Positions 46,682 through 55,987 are shown, counted from the first letter of the stretch. The stretch is DNA of 64,000 bases from Candidatus Marispirochaeta associata (GCA_001749745.1 JWTM01000424.1:682001-746000), one strand, 5' to 3'. A program made the numbers and translations. Notes: a model not told the origin generated them from the letters alone.

Positions 46682-47796
46682 ATCGGCTCCTCAGGAGTGG
46701 CCCGGGGAAGGTCTCCCTCTGCTCCCGCCAGGTTTTCGATATCCTTCAGATTGACCTGGCCGACAAGCCGCCAATCGGCGTCTAGGACCGGCAGGTTGCG
46801 GACTCCCTGTCCCATCATGCGAGAGAGGGCCGTCCGTAGGCTCGAGGTCTCGAACACCGCCAGCTCCGCCGGTACTACCCGGGTAATCTCCTCGGCCTGC
46901 AGCGCAAGAGCGTGGTCCCGGTCGTTGACGTCGGCCCAGCCGGTCAGATAACCCTCCTTGCTGACGGTCCAGACATAGCTCTTATCCTTCGTTTCGGGAG
47001 GCAGGGGTTTACCGCTCTCTGCGGGGAAGACGGGCTGCATAATATCCTTGATGCTGAAGAGGGAGAGGCGTTTAATGGCCCGGTCGGCACCGATAAACTC
47101 CCTCACGAAGCGGTTCTTGGGGGCTTGTAGGATAGCCTCGGGGGTGTCGGCCTGGACTACCTCGCCCTCCTTCATGATGACCAGATGATCGGCCAGGCGA
47201 ATCGCCTCGTCGATATCGTGGGTAACGAAGACCACCGTTTTTTGTACCTTATTCTGGATGGCGGCGAACTCATCCTGTAAAACCGTGCGGTTGAGAGGAT
47301 CCACCGCTCCGAAGGGTTCGTCCATCAAGAGGATATTGGGATCCGCGGCCAGGGCCCGGGCCACGCCTACCCGCTGTGCTTCGCCGCCGGAGAGCTCGTG
47401 GGGGTACTTTGTGAGGTAGCCTTGAGGCAGTCCGATAAGACGCATCAGCTCATCCAGTCGGGCCCGCTTTTTATCCGGACTCCATTTTAGAAGCTTCGGA
47501 ACGACCAGGATATTCTCTTCCACGGTGAAGTGGGGAAAGAGGCCGACCTCCTGAATCACATAACCGATCTCCAAGCGCAGCTGGTGGGCCGGTTTCCCGG
47601 TTACCGGCGCGCCGTCGATCAGCACCGTGCCGCTGTCCGGATCGATCATACGGTTGATCAACTTCAAGCTGGTCGATTTACCGCAGCCCGAAGGGCCGAT
47701 AATGACGCTGATCTTCCCCGACGGAAGATGGTGTTCGAGTTCCTTCACCGCGGGCTTGCCCTGGTATATCTTGGTGGTCTGATTGAACTGGATCAT
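46678..47796 (-). CDS. Osmoprotectant-type ABC ATPase with CBS domain
   Basis: The 372-aa protein has Walker A GPSGCGKST, signature LSGGEAQRVGVARAL, Walker B ILLMDEPFGAVD and a switch VTHDIDEAI. The C-terminal region (about 245-360) contains a CBS-like pair ending RMMGQGVRNLPVLDADWRLVG, used in OpuA/OpuC types for ionic-strength sensing. It drives the two flanking permeases. Confidence 0.94.
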   Translation of the reverse strand: MIQFNQTTKIYQGKPAVKELEHHLPSGKISVIIGPSGCGKSTSLKLINRMIDPDSGTVLIDGAPVTGKPAHQLRLEIGYVIQEVGLFPHFTVEENILVVPKLLKWSPDKKRARLDELMRLIGLPQGYLTKYPHELSGGEAQRVGVARALAADPNILLMDEPFGAVDPLNRTVLQDEFAAIQNKVQKTVVFVTHDIDEAIRLADHLVIMKEGEVVQADTPEAILQAPKNRFVREFIGADRAIKRLSLFSIKDIMQPVFPAESGKPLPPETKDKSYVWTVSKEGYLTGWADVNDRDHALALQAEEITRVVPAELAVFETSSLRTALSRMMGQGVRNLPVLDADWRLVGQVNLKDIENLAGAEGDLPRATPEEPM

Positions 47797-48923
47797 GGGG
47801 CCTCCTGGAATGGTTTGGGGGTAACGAGACGCTCGATAAGCTTAAGACCGCTGTCGGCGGCGATGGCCAGGGTTATCAGCGGAATTACTCCCAACAGGAT
47901 CAGATCCGGCGCCGCCTGGCCGAGGCCTTGAAAGACGAAGTTGCCTAGGCCCCCCGCACCGATCAGCGCGGCCACGGTGGTATTCCCGATGGCCTGCACG
48001 AAGGCGATCCGGAACCCGGCCAGGATTACCGGGAGGGCTAAGGGTATCTCCACCATTCCCATCAGCTTCAGCGGGCTCATCCCCATTCCGCGACCGGCCT
48101 GAATCGCTCCCCGGGGAATAACCTCGAGGCCGGTATAGGTGTTGCGCAGAATCGGCAGCGCCGAGTAGCCGGTCAGTGCGATTAGGGCGGGAAAGTTTCC
48201 CACCCCCTTGACCCCCATGCTGCGCAGTACCGGGAACCGCATCGAGAGCCAGGCCAAGGGCGCGATCATCAGGCCGAAGAGGGCCAGGCTGGGCAGGGTC
48301 TGAATGATATTCGCCCCGGTGAAGGCGACCCGGGAGAAGAGCTTGTAACGGTAGGCGAGCATTCCGGCCGGAATAGCCAGGCCGGCCGCCAGAAGGGTCG
48401 CCCCGACCGAGAGACTCAGGTGGGCGACAACCTCCGCCAGGAAGCGCTCCCGCTTAACGGCGAACTCCCTGACCGGTCCCAGGTGGGAAAGCTGGCCCAG
48501 GGCCAGGAATGCCGCCATGATAAGCAGGGGAATCAGGAGGCTGCGGGAGGAGCGTCCGTTTGTAACCCCGTAGAGGTAAGCGGCCATGAACCAGATCCAG
48601 AATCCGGGACCGGCGCCGATTCGCGCCGCACCTCCCCCGTCGGCAGGCAGCAGTGCGGATGTGAGGCTTAAGGCGAGTACGGCGCACAGCACCAGTACTC
48701 CGGGGATCAGCTCGTAGAGTAGGGGATGCTGAATCCGGGCGGCAGTTACCAGGGCGAGTGCGGAAAGTAGTAAGAGCAGTATGCCCGCGGCGCCCGCGGA
48801 TGCTATAAGCGAAAGGTTCTCCGGTTCGGCTACCCGGTTTTCGGCCAGGCTCGCGAATGGAAGAACGGCGGCGATTAGGATCACCGCCGCCGTCGTTATG
48901 CTGGTATAGTCGTAGCTTCTCAC
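47793..48923 (-). CDS. Osmoprotectant-type ABC permease (YehY-like)
   Basis: The 376-aa protein has an extra N-terminal set of membrane segments before the conserved permease core (SLSVGATLLAAGLAIPAGML, TYTGLEVIPRGAIQAGRGMG, FRIAFVQAIGNTTVAALIGAGGLG). That size and layout match YehY, and the shorter second permease matches YehW. It overlaps the ATPase gene by 4 bases. Confidence 0.92.
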   Translation of the reverse strand: MRSYDYTSITTAAVILIAAVLPFASLAENRVAEPENLSLIASAGAAGILLLLLSALALVTAARIQHPLLYELIPGVLVLCAVLALSLTSALLPADGGGAARIGAGPGFWIWFMAAYLYGVTNGRSSRSLLIPLLIMAAFLALGQLSHLGPVREFAVKRERFLAEVVAHLSLSVGATLLAAGLAIPAGMLAYRYKLFSRVAFTGANIIQTLPSLALFGLMIAPLAWLSMRFPVLRSMGVKGVGNFPALIALTGYSALPILRNTYTGLEVIPRGAIQAGRGMGMSPLKLMGMVEIPLALPVILAGFRIAFVQAIGNTTVAALIGAGGLGNFVFQGLGQAAPDLILLGVIPLITLAIAADSGLKLIERLVTPKPFQEAP

Positions 48924-48937
48924 AGGGAGAGGAGTCC

Positions 48938-49879
48938 CTAATCGATGAAACCGGCGTCTTTCAGGTAATCCCTGGCCACGCTTTCGGCGCTCATGCCCTC
49001 CACCGCAATCTTGGCGTTGAGGGTTTGCAGGGTTACCAGGTCGAGGCTCTCGAATACCGGTTTGAGGATCTCCTCGATCTCGGGGTACTCATCCAAGACG
49101 GCCTTGCGTACGATGGGTGCGGGTTCATAGACCGGCTGAACCCCTTTCGAGTCCTCCATGACAACCAAATCCAGGGCTGCCAGCTGGCCGTCGGTACCGT
49201 AAGCCATGGCCGCATTCACCCCGTTGGTGCCGCGGCTGGCGGCCTGTTCGGTGGTGGCGGTGTTGCCGCCCGAGAGAATCAGCGTCTGATCCGGGGTCAG
49301 GGAGAATCCGTAGGTCTCTTCGAAGGCCGGGAGCGCGTCGGGCCTGGTGGCGAACTCCTCGGATCCGGCGATCTTGAACTCCCCGCCGGCGTTGATATAG
49401 GCCGCCATGTCCTCCAGGGTCTCGAGCCCGTTGGGCGAAGCTACATCCTCACGGACGGCGATGGCCCAGGTGTTGTTGGCCGGCGCCGGCGTGAGCCAGA
49501 CGATCTCGTTGGCTTCCAGATCGAGCCGTTTAACCAGCTTGTAGCCGGCGTTGCGATCCTTCCAGGTTTCCGAGGGGGTATCGGAGAAGAAGAATCCGCC
49601 GTTTCCGGTATACTCGGGATAGATGTCGATCTCTCCGGCGATTATCGCCTTGCGGACCACGTCGGTGGGGCCGAACTCCGTGCGGTTGACCGCGTCGAAT
49701 CCGTTCTCCTCCAACATGGCTACGATCATATTGCCGAGGAGCGCCCCTTCGGTATCGATCTTGGAACCGACGCTTACCGGTCCCTTGAGAGTTTCTGCGG
49801 CCTCGCTCGCTCCGGTGCCGAACATAGGTGTGATTGTAACGAGTAGGATTGCTATTGCGATGAGAACTGTTCTTTTCAT
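48938..49879 (-). CDS. Osmoprotectant-type ABC substrate-binding protein (OsmF/YehZ-like)
   Basis: With ATG 49879 (7 bases after AGAGG) the 313-aa protein has a signal peptide and a mature part GPVSVGSKIDTEGALLGNMI, typical of the OpuAC/OsmF class. GEIDIYPEYTGNGGFFFSD carries the ligand-region Tyr and WLTPAPANNTWAIAV follows. The signal end reads FGTGASEAAE without Cys. These systems take up glycine betaine, carnitine or choline-like compounds, though YehZYXW is of low affinity and stress-linked. A GTG start at 49888 is possible but less well placed. First gene of a five-gene unit that ends with the flavin reductase. Confidence 0.92.
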   Translation of the reverse strand: MKRTVLIAIAILLVTITPMFGTGASEAAETLKGPVSVGSKIDTEGALLGNMIVAMLEENGFDAVNRTEFGPTDVVRKAIIAGEIDIYPEYTGNGGFFFSDTPSETWKDRNAGYKLVKRLDLEANEIVWLTPAPANNTWAIAVREDVASPNGLETLEDMAAYINAGGEFKIAGSEEFATRPDALPAFEETYGFSLTPDQTLILSGGNTATTEQAASRGTNGVNAAMAYGTDGQLAALDLVVMEDSKGVQPVYEPAPIVRKAVLDEYPEIEEILKPVFESLDLVTLQTLNAKIAVEGMSAESVARDYLKDAGFID

Positions 49880-50014
49880 ACTTGTCACCTCTGCCTTAAC
49901 ATACGGTCCTCTTTCCCGCAGGTCCAGAAAAAACCGAGCTTTTTGTACAGAGCGATGATTTTAGCAGCGGAAAGTGGTAGTTTAATGGTGATCAGGAATA
50001 AATTCGGAGGATCT

Positions 50015-51562
50015 ATGAAGCGAAGCGCGCTTTTATGTACCCTGTTTCTTATTTTATGTCTCCCTGGGATCCTATTCGGGCAGGCTGCCCCCAGAAGTTC
50101 AGCCGATGAGGCTCTGGACTGGATGCTGCAGGAGACGACCGAGATGATCGTGCGGGAGTTGAATAACCGCGGCGATGTCGAACTAAGCATCGGCCGGGTT
50201 CTGCTCGACGGTCGGCCGGTCAGTCTCGGGGAGTATCTGGCCGCCGCCCTTCCGATCCGTCTCTCCTCCCGCGGGGGACACCGCATCTCTATAGCGGCCC
50301 AGCCGGGAACGGCTGATTACCGCCTGGAGGGTACGGTCTTTGTATTAGGCGATCGGGTGCAGCTCTTTTTATCGATCCTCAATGATGAAGCCAAGGTCGA
50401 AGGGGGAAAGGAGCTGAGACTGCCCGTATCCCAGGCCCTGGATGAGCTCCTGAATCCGGTTTCCAGCGTCGCCGGCGATATCTACGAGCCTGATTCCCAG
50501 GAGTCTCCCATAGCCATTATCCCCGGCGAACCCATCGGCGACCGCTCCCTGGAGCCTGCCGGGGATACCGACTGGTATCGGATGGATTACCGGGAAGGCG
50601 AGGAGTCCGCCGTTTTGACGGTAGCCACGGCGGGAAGCCTTGACACCTACATCGAGGTCTATCGGGAAGATGATCCCTTTTCCGTCATCGCAGAGAACGA
50701 CGACGCCGCGGATGCAAACGCCCGGGTAAGCGTCGGCATCGAGCCGGGCGAGGTTTTGATCGTTGCGGTTCGCGGATACGATCCTAGCGAGATCGGCCCC
50801 TATCAGTTCATCAGTTCCCTCGAGGCGTTGCCTGAGGACGAGAGCGAACCGGACAATCGGCGGGAGCAGGCCGGCGTTCTCAGTCTGAATGCTCCGCCCC
50901 TGGAGCGACAGATCTACCCCACCGGGGACGTCGACTGGTACCGCCTCACCTTAGGGAGGAGCGGGATCGACGATGATGCCTATCTCGACCTGCGGACCGG
51001 AGGCATGCTCGATACCTATGCCGAGTTGTATGATTCCGACGGGAATCTGTTGGCCGAGAACGACGACGGCGGGAACGAGAGCAACGCTCGTATATTATAC
51101 GGCCCCGTGTCAGCCGGGGCTAGCTATTACCTCGTGGTCAGCCACTACGACGACAGCGATATCGGTGCATACAATGTGGCCGCCTCGATCAGTCGGCCTG
51201 AACTCGACCGCTACGAGCCGGATAACGACTGGGATAGTGCGAACGAGATCCAGCTGCCCGCCCCGGGACGCAGTTACAGTGAGTCGCGAACCTTCTCGAT
51301 CCCCGGCGACAGCGATTGGATCCGCTTCCGCATTACTCAGCCTACTACCGTCGATATGGCCACCGAGGGGGATGTGGATACCCTGCTTGCCCTCTACGAC
51401 GAAGAGGGCGATCTCTTGCAGGAGAGCGACGACGACGGCGAGGATTACAACGGACGAATCAAGCGTTTCCTCGCTCCCGGGGTCTATCGGCTCGAGGTTC
51501 GTCAGTACGAGGACGACGCTCTGATAGGCGCGGTCTACGGACTCAGATTTACGGTTGAATAG
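50015..51562 (+). CDS. Secreted protein with three pre-peptidase C-terminal-like repeats
   Basis: The ATG at 50015 follows GGAGG and begins a clear signal peptide (LLCTLFLILCLPGILFGQ); the longer frame to 49943 is not convincing. The 515-aa protein has an N-terminal unassigned domain (about 20-155), then three tandem repeats of about 115 residues. They carry the signatures EPD, GDTDWYRM or GDVDWYRL or GDSDWIRF, LDTY or VDTLL, and ENDD or ESDDD followed by NARV or NGRI. These are the hallmarks of PPC (pre-peptidase C-terminal) domains, which often bind Ca2+ and sit beside exported peptidases. No peptidase is attached here. It stands alone, divergent from the osmoprotectant operon. Confidence 0.85.
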   Translation: MKRSALLCTLFLILCLPGILFGQAAPRSSADEALDWMLQETTEMIVRELNNRGDVELSIGRVLLDGRPVSLGEYLAAALPIRLSSRGGHRISIAAQPGTADYRLEGTVFVLGDRVQLFLSILNDEAKVEGGKELRLPVSQALDELLNPVSSVAGDIYEPDSQESPIAIIPGEPIGDRSLEPAGDTDWYRMDYREGEESAVLTVATAGSLDTYIEVYREDDPFSVIAENDDAADANARVSVGIEPGEVLIVAVRGYDPSEIGPYQFISSLEALPEDESEPDNRREQAGVLSLNAPPLERQIYPTGDVDWYRLTLGRSGIDDDAYLDLRTGGMLDTYAELYDSDGNLLAENDDGGNESNARILYGPVSAGASYYLVVSHYDDSDIGAYNVAASISRPELDRYEPDNDWDSANEIQLPAPGRSYSESRTFSIPGDSDWIRFRITQPTTVDMATEGDVDTLLALYDEEGDLLQESDDDGEDYNGRIKRFLAPGVYRLEVRQYEDDALIGAVYGLRFTVE

Positions 51563-51625
51563 CTCGAACGCAAGGAATATGCTAAGGGCAGCAACGAGAC
51601 TATCAGTTAAACGAGGAGTATTTGA

Positions 51626-52612
51626 ATGGAAAGTATAAAATGGGGAATCCTCTCCGTATCCGGACACTATCGTCTGCGAGTCCAAATTCCTTTACGGGAT
51701 TCCGATATCGTGGAGGTTGCGGCCATCGCCTCCCGCTCGAAGGAGCGAGCCGCCGCGGCGGCTAAGGAGTTCGGCATCGAGCGCTCCTACGGATCCTATG
51801 AAGAGCTTCTAGCCGATAAGGATATCCAGGCGGTCTATATCCCCTTGCCCAACCATATGCATGCCGAGTGGGTCAGGAAGGCTGCCGACGCCGGGAAGCA
51901 CATCCTCTGCGAAAAGCCCTTCTCCCTCAACGCCGACGAGACCGCGGCCGCCATCGACTATGCCCGTGGTAAGGGGGTCAAGGTGATGGAGGCCTTCATG
52001 TACAAGCTCCATCCCCAGTGGATCAGGGTCAAGGAGCTCGTCGCCATCGGCGAGATCGGCGCCGTTCACGGAGTAAACGTCTTCTTCAGCTTCAATAATC
52101 AGGATCCGAAAAATATCCGCAATATCAAAGAGGCCGGAGGCGGCGCCAACTACGATATCGGCTGCTACGCGGTCAGCTCCACCCGGCTGATCATGGGACG
52201 CGAACCCGAACGGGTAGTGAGTCTGATCAACCGGGACGCCGATTTCGGCACCGATATCCTCACCTCGGCCCTGATGGATTTCGGCGGACCCCGGGGAACC
52301 TTTACTGTGGGAACTCAGAGCGCTTCCTATCAGCGGGTCGACGTTCTCGGCTCCAAGGGAACCCTGACCGTGCACATCCCCTTCAACATGTACCCCGATG
52401 TCCCGGCGGAGGTAACCGTTACCACCGGCGTCGGCACCCGCACCATCCGCTTCGAACCGACCGACCAGTACGCCGAACTCTTCGAGCAATTCTCCTTAGC
52501 CGTCCTCGAGGACCTTCCGGTCCCCACCCACCCCGAGGACGCAGTAGCGAATCAGAAGGTCTTAGACGCGATCTTTAAGTCCGCCGAGAGCGGGAAGTGG
52601 GAGACGGTTTAA
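51626..52612 (+). CDS. Gfo/Idh/MocA family oxidoreductase
   Basis: The 328-aa protein has an N-terminal Rossmann domain (KWGILSVSGHYRLRVQIPL in place of the usual GIGxxG), then PLPNHMHAEWVRKAADAGKHIL, the family motif CEKPFSLN and the C-terminal half with GGANYDIGCYAVSSTRLIMG. It is an NAD(P)-dependent dehydrogenase of sugars or cyclitols; the substrate is unknown. GAGGAG precedes ATG. Its last 16 codons are duplicated about 146 bases downstream. Related genes occur in sugar-phosphorylase clusters such as ycjS, which fits the GH13_18 gene 3 kb away. Confidence 0.93.
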   Translation: MESIKWGILSVSGHYRLRVQIPLRDSDIVEVAAIASRSKERAAAAAKEFGIERSYGSYEELLADKDIQAVYIPLPNHMHAEWVRKAADAGKHILCEKPFSLNADETAAAIDYARGKGVKVMEAFMYKLHPQWIRVKELVAIGEIGAVHGVNVFFSFNNQDPKNIRNIKEAGGGANYDIGCYAVSSTRLIMGREPERVVSLINRDADFGTDILTSALMDFGGPRGTFTVGTQSASYQRVDVLGSKGTLTVHIPFNMYPDVPAEVTVTTGVGTRTIRFEPTDQYAELFEQFSLAVLEDLPVPTHPEDAVANQKVLDAIFKSAESGKWETV

Positions 52613-52819
52613 AGGAGAGTCCCGCGACAGCACGAAGGGGCTGCTTTGCTGACCCCTGAGTGCCGGCCGAGCGGAGGGTAAGGACGAAGTCCGCACCCGA
52701 CCGAAAAAGAGACGCCATATTTAAGTCCGCAGAGAGCGGAAAGTGGGAGACGGTTTAAATAAGAGTCCCGCGACAGCACGAAGGGGCTGCTTTGCTGACG
52801 CCTGAGTGCCGGCCGAGCG
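52565..52819 (+). repeat. Direct repeat of the Gfo/Idh 3' end with its downstream element
   Basis: A 109-bp unit occurs at 52565-52673 and 52711-52819. It contains the last 16 codons including the stop (DAIFKSAESGKWETV) and 61 non-coding bases. In the coding part the copies differ at four sites, all third codon positions (GCG/GCC, ATC/ATA, GCC/GCA, GGG/GGA). In the non-coding part they differ at three sites. The non-coding piece folds as GCAC, GA, AGGGG, 12-nt loop, CCCCT, GA, GTGC (52630-52663), a stem with a symmetric GA/GA internal loop; one base pair of it is broken in copy 2. Copy 2 is the remnant of another gene copy. Confidence 0.85.
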
Positions 52820-52822
52820 CTC

Positions 52823-53257
52823 CTATGATTCGGAGCGCAGCAGCGAGGTCTTGTAGATGTGTTCCTGGAAGGGAGGCAGAACGTGGATCTCCAGAGGCTT
52901 GTGATGCTCCTCGAGCCAGGCCTCCAGGTTCGATTTGAGCTCCCGCTGGTCGTAGCCGAGGCAGATTACATCTGGCTCGGCTTTTTTTAGAATGCGATAG
53001 CTCCCGATCTCGAGATCGGCCGGATAGACCTCTTCCGCCAGGCCTGCGTCGAGGATCTTCTCCATCCGCAGGGCCATCGGATCGGTGGGGCGTCGACCTT
53101 TCCTTTCCTCCACGTAATCGTCCTGAGCGACGACGGCGATAACCACTGAACCGAAACGTCTGGCTTCCGTGAGAAAGTAGCGGTGACCTTGATGTAGCAT
53201 ATCGAAAGTGCCGAACACGAGCACGCGTTTATTCACAACATGCAGAAAATAGCACAT
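52823..53257 (-). CDS. Cytidylyltransferase-like (nucleotidyltransferase) protein
   Basis: The 144-aa protein is a small nucleotidyltransferase: VLVFGTFDMLHQGHRYFL contains the HxGH site, and YKTSLLRSES at the end replaces the usual xSSTxxR-like loop. ERKGRRPTDPMALRMEKI is the middle motif. Relatives activate glycerol phosphate, FMN or sugar acids. ICLGYDQRELKS is as in FAD synthetase or archaeal riboflavin enzymes. Start ATG 53257 is used; GTG at 53236 is possible. It is a single gene, convergent with the Gfo/Idh gene and divergent from a LysR gene. Confidence 0.85.
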   Translation of the reverse strand: MCYFLHVVNKRVLVFGTFDMLHQGHRYFLTEARRFGSVVIAVVAQDDYVEERKGRRPTDPMALRMEKILDAGLAEEVYPADLEIGSYRILKKAEPDVICLGYDQRELKSNLEAWLEEHHKPLEIHVLPPFQEHIYKTSLLRSES

Positions 53258-53347
53258 TGCCCACTCATGGTCAAAGCATGCAGGACTAAAAGGGCTCGGG
53301 ATGCAGACTGAAGGCGGAAAAAAGGGTGATATAACGAAAAATTATGC

Positions 53348-53376
53348 TTGATATAATAATAACTTATGTATATAAT
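53348..53376 (+). promoter_or_regulatory. Sigma-70-type promoter of the second LysR gene
   Basis: TTGATA (53348-53353), a 17-bp AT-rich spacer and a perfect TATAAT (53371-53376). The predicted start is about 20 bases before ATG 53403. The region is the most AT-rich of the window. Confidence 0.75.
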
Positions 53377-53402
53377 ACAGATATAGATTGAGCTTATACC
53401 TA

Positions 53403-54317
53403 ATGGGCAAAACAATTGATTTCGAATGGTATAAGGTGTTCTATGAGGTGGCCCTGCGGGGGAGTGTTTCGGGAGCCGCGGCGGATCTAGCAGTCAGTCA
53501 GCCTGCGGTCAGTCAGAGTATCCGCAACCTGGAACAAGCCTTCGGCGTGCGTCTCTTCCATCGTCGTTCACGGGGAGTAGAGCTTACTGATACTGGGAGG
53601 AGGCTCTACTCCTACGTGCGTGAATCCTACCGTTTGCTGAAATTGGGAGAGCGCAGTGTGCGCGAGTTTCTCGACCTCTCTGCAGGGAGCCTCCTTATCG
53701 GCGCACCCGATGACCTGGGAACCTATCTTCTAACCCCCTTGTTCAAGGAGTTTCGCACGGAACATCCTGCGGTCGTGTTGCGCACGGTAAGTGCGGTCGA
53801 CCGAGATATCATTGAGGATGTAGCCGGCGGAGAACTTGATGCGGGATTTGTCTCACTTCCGACGGAGATCGGTTCTCTAGGTGTGGTGCCCTTGATGGAG
53901 TTCAGGGACCTCCTCGTAGCCGGGAGTCCCCACGCCAGCCTGAGCGTGCGGCCCCTTTCGCCGGAGGAGCTCATCGAACTTCCCCTGGCCGTACCCGCCA
54001 AAGGGAGCTCGGCCAGACGCAATTTAGAGGAGTATCTCTCCCTCCCTTCGGATTGGAATCCTGTTTTTGAATCCAACAGTCCCGAGGCTATTCGGCGCTT
54101 CGCCGCCGCGGGACTGGGTATCGGCTATCTCTTGGAAGAGGCTCTGGCCGAGAGCTATGCCGCCGAAGGGCTCACTCGCTTAGAGGCGGCCGAGCCGCCG
54201 CCGAGCCGCCGGATCTGCTTTATCTTTCGCACCGATGTAGAGCTCTCCGAAGCCGCCCGTTCAATGTACGACCTGGTACTCAAATTTGCGACGGGTCAGG
54301 CCTCGTCGCCGTTGTAA
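53403..54317 (+). CDS. LysR-family transcriptional regulator
   Basis: With the ATG at 53403 the 304-aa protein begins GKTIDFEWYKVFYEVALRGS and has the LysR helix-turn-helix (VSGAAADLAVSQPAVSQS, LEQAFGVRLFHRRSRGVEL) and the ligand domain. Its 3' end overlaps the convergent glycosyltransferase gene by 22 bases. It is not next to an obvious divergent target, except the cytidylyltransferase-like gene on the other side. Target unknown. Confidence 0.9.
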   Translation: MGKTIDFEWYKVFYEVALRGSVSGAAADLAVSQPAVSQSIRNLEQAFGVRLFHRRSRGVELTDTGRRLYSYVRESYRLLKLGERSVREFLDLSAGSLLIGAPDDLGTYLLTPLFKEFRTEHPAVVLRTVSAVDRDIIEDVAGGELDAGFVSLPTEIGSLGVVPLMEFRDLLVAGSPHASLSVRPLSPEELIELPLAVPAKGSSARRNLEEYLSLPSDWNPVFESNSPEAIRRFAAAGLGIGYLLEEALAESYAAEGLTRLEAAEPPPSRRICFIFRTDVELSEAARSMYDLVLKFATGQASSPL

Positions 54318-55876
54318 TCATAGAGAAGCAGCATATACTCGAGCCTGGCGAAGGCGTCCAGGAGAGCCTGCTGGGAGTCGCTCCCGCCGACCAGGTGCGG
54401 GGTATCGTCGTTATAGCTGGCGATAATCTCCCGGCTTTTGGCAGCGAAACGTCCAAAACTGAACTCCTCCTCGGCAGCCTCGATCTCCTCCCGCTTAGGT
54501 TTCTCGCCAAAGAGGGCGCTGCAGGTGCTGATCTCTCCACGATTCAGCTCCAGGCACTGCCGACGGTAATCGGTCTCGTTCAGCCTTGCCAGAACAGCGA
54601 GCTGATCCTCCACCGAGAGCAGGGCGAAATCGATACAGCCCTCCCGGCCGATGTCCCCTATCTCGCCGTCGAGTCGGGCCAGGCTTGCCGGCGGCAGATG
54701 CTCCGCCAGGCGGCTGAGCTTTTTTCGGTAGCTGTCCCGAATACGGGCGGCAAGTCGGTCGTCGGCGGGGACCGTCAGTTTGCGGTAGAATCGGCTGTAG
54801 CGTCGGGAGAAGCGGGGGCGAATCCCGTCGAGTATTTCCAGGTCCCGGGCGAAGAGGGGGAGCTCCCACTGCAGCGCCTCGATAAAGAGATAGCCGAATC
54901 CCTCCTGTACCGAACTGGCTACCACCATATCGCAGGCCTGTCCCAGATCGGGGAAGGCGATTCCCGCCTGGTCCAGCTCTGTTCCGATACCCCACAAGCC
55001 GGGGATGAGTCCCCGGTCGAAGGCGTCGGCGACGCAGCGTGAGTAGCGCTTCTCTGTCGCCGATACCCCGGGCAGGGTAACGATTAAATTCACCTCCTCC
55101 CCCGTCTCTTCAGCCAGCAGCCGGGTTAGAAAACCCGCCTCTAAGATGTTTTTACGGCGAATGGTGCGGACGGGATAGAAGAGGTGACGGCCTTCAGGAA
55201 TATAGCCGGGGCGTCGGCCGAAAGCGAAGGCGAGCTTCTTCCGGGTTGTCTCTCTGCCCGCTCCTTTGGCCGGTCGTCCGCCCCGGACCGGATTGTTCAG
55301 CAGGAAGAGATCCTCCTCCGGCAGGCCGGAGGTGGCCATCAGCCGCCTATCTCGATCGTTTATGAGGGCGTAGCGCAGGTTCCTCGCCCGCGGATAGGGG
55401 TCCAGGCTGATCCCCTCCCGCAGAGTCTGCAGGTTCTCGTAACGGGCGCACTCGGGGAAATCGTGTATATGAAAGAGGATCTCTTGATCCGGATCCTCGT
55501 TGAGAATCTCCAAGAGAGCCTGGGTGAACTGCGGATTCTTTCCGATGTGGTAGTTGTGAATCCACCAGAGGCTCCCGCTGAACTGTCGTAGATGGGATTT
55601 TATACTCTCCACCGAGGGGGGCGAGGGCATCCCGCTAACATAGCCGATCTCGGGAAGTACGGCGGTCTCGATTCGAGTCGTTTGCTTACCGATCCGCTCG
55701 CGAATCTTCCCGGCCAACTCCTCTTCGTGTTCATCCGACCCGGAGACAAGGCGGATCAGCTCTATCTCCGGCAGGTAGGCGGCCCAGGCTTCGCAGGCCA
55801 GGGCAATTACGCTGGTAACCCCTCCCGGACGCAGATGATAGTGAAAGACGCTTATTGCTCGAACCTTGCTGCCCAT
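54296..55876 (-). CDS. GT-B fold glycosyltransferase
   Basis: The 526-aa protein has FHYHLRPGGVTSVI near the N-terminus, as in GT4 enzymes that begin with HxxxGG, and a C-terminal donor-binding region CDMVVASSVQEGFGYLFIEALQW (the E-x7-E block). The middle part (residues 200-330) has few matches. There is no signal peptide. It is divergent from the GH13_18 phosphorylase gene (111-bp gap), an arrangement seen for enzymes that make and break the same glucoside such as glucosylglycerate. This is a context-based inference. It converges on the LysR gene. Confidence 0.8.
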   Translation of the reverse strand: MGSKVRAISVFHYHLRPGGVTSVIALACEAWAAYLPEIELIRLVSGSDEHEEELAGKIRERIGKQTTRIETAVLPEIGYVSGMPSPPSVESIKSHLRQFSGSLWWIHNYHIGKNPQFTQALLEILNEDPDQEILFHIHDFPECARYENLQTLREGISLDPYPRARNLRYALINDRDRRLMATSGLPEEDLFLLNNPVRGGRPAKGAGRETTRKKLAFAFGRRPGYIPEGRHLFYPVRTIRRKNILEAGFLTRLLAEETGEEVNLIVTLPGVSATEKRYSRCVADAFDRGLIPGLWGIGTELDQAGIAFPDLGQACDMVVASSVQEGFGYLFIEALQWELPLFARDLEILDGIRPRFSRRYSRFYRKLTVPADDRLAARIRDSYRKKLSRLAEHLPPASLARLDGEIGDIGREGCIDFALLSVEDQLAVLARLNETDYRRQCLELNRGEISTCSALFGEKPKREEIEAAEEEFSFGRFAAKSREIIASYNDDTPHLVGGSDSQQALLDAFARLEYMLLLYDYNGDEA

Positions 55877-55987
55877 ACTGCTCCTTCCGTTTCCTATAGT
55901 AGCGGGTAACTTTTTCTAAGGGAAGCCTTGCCAAGCTCGTCAGCTGGGCCTACTCTGAAGTATAGATAGAAAGGTGGGGAGGAGAAG

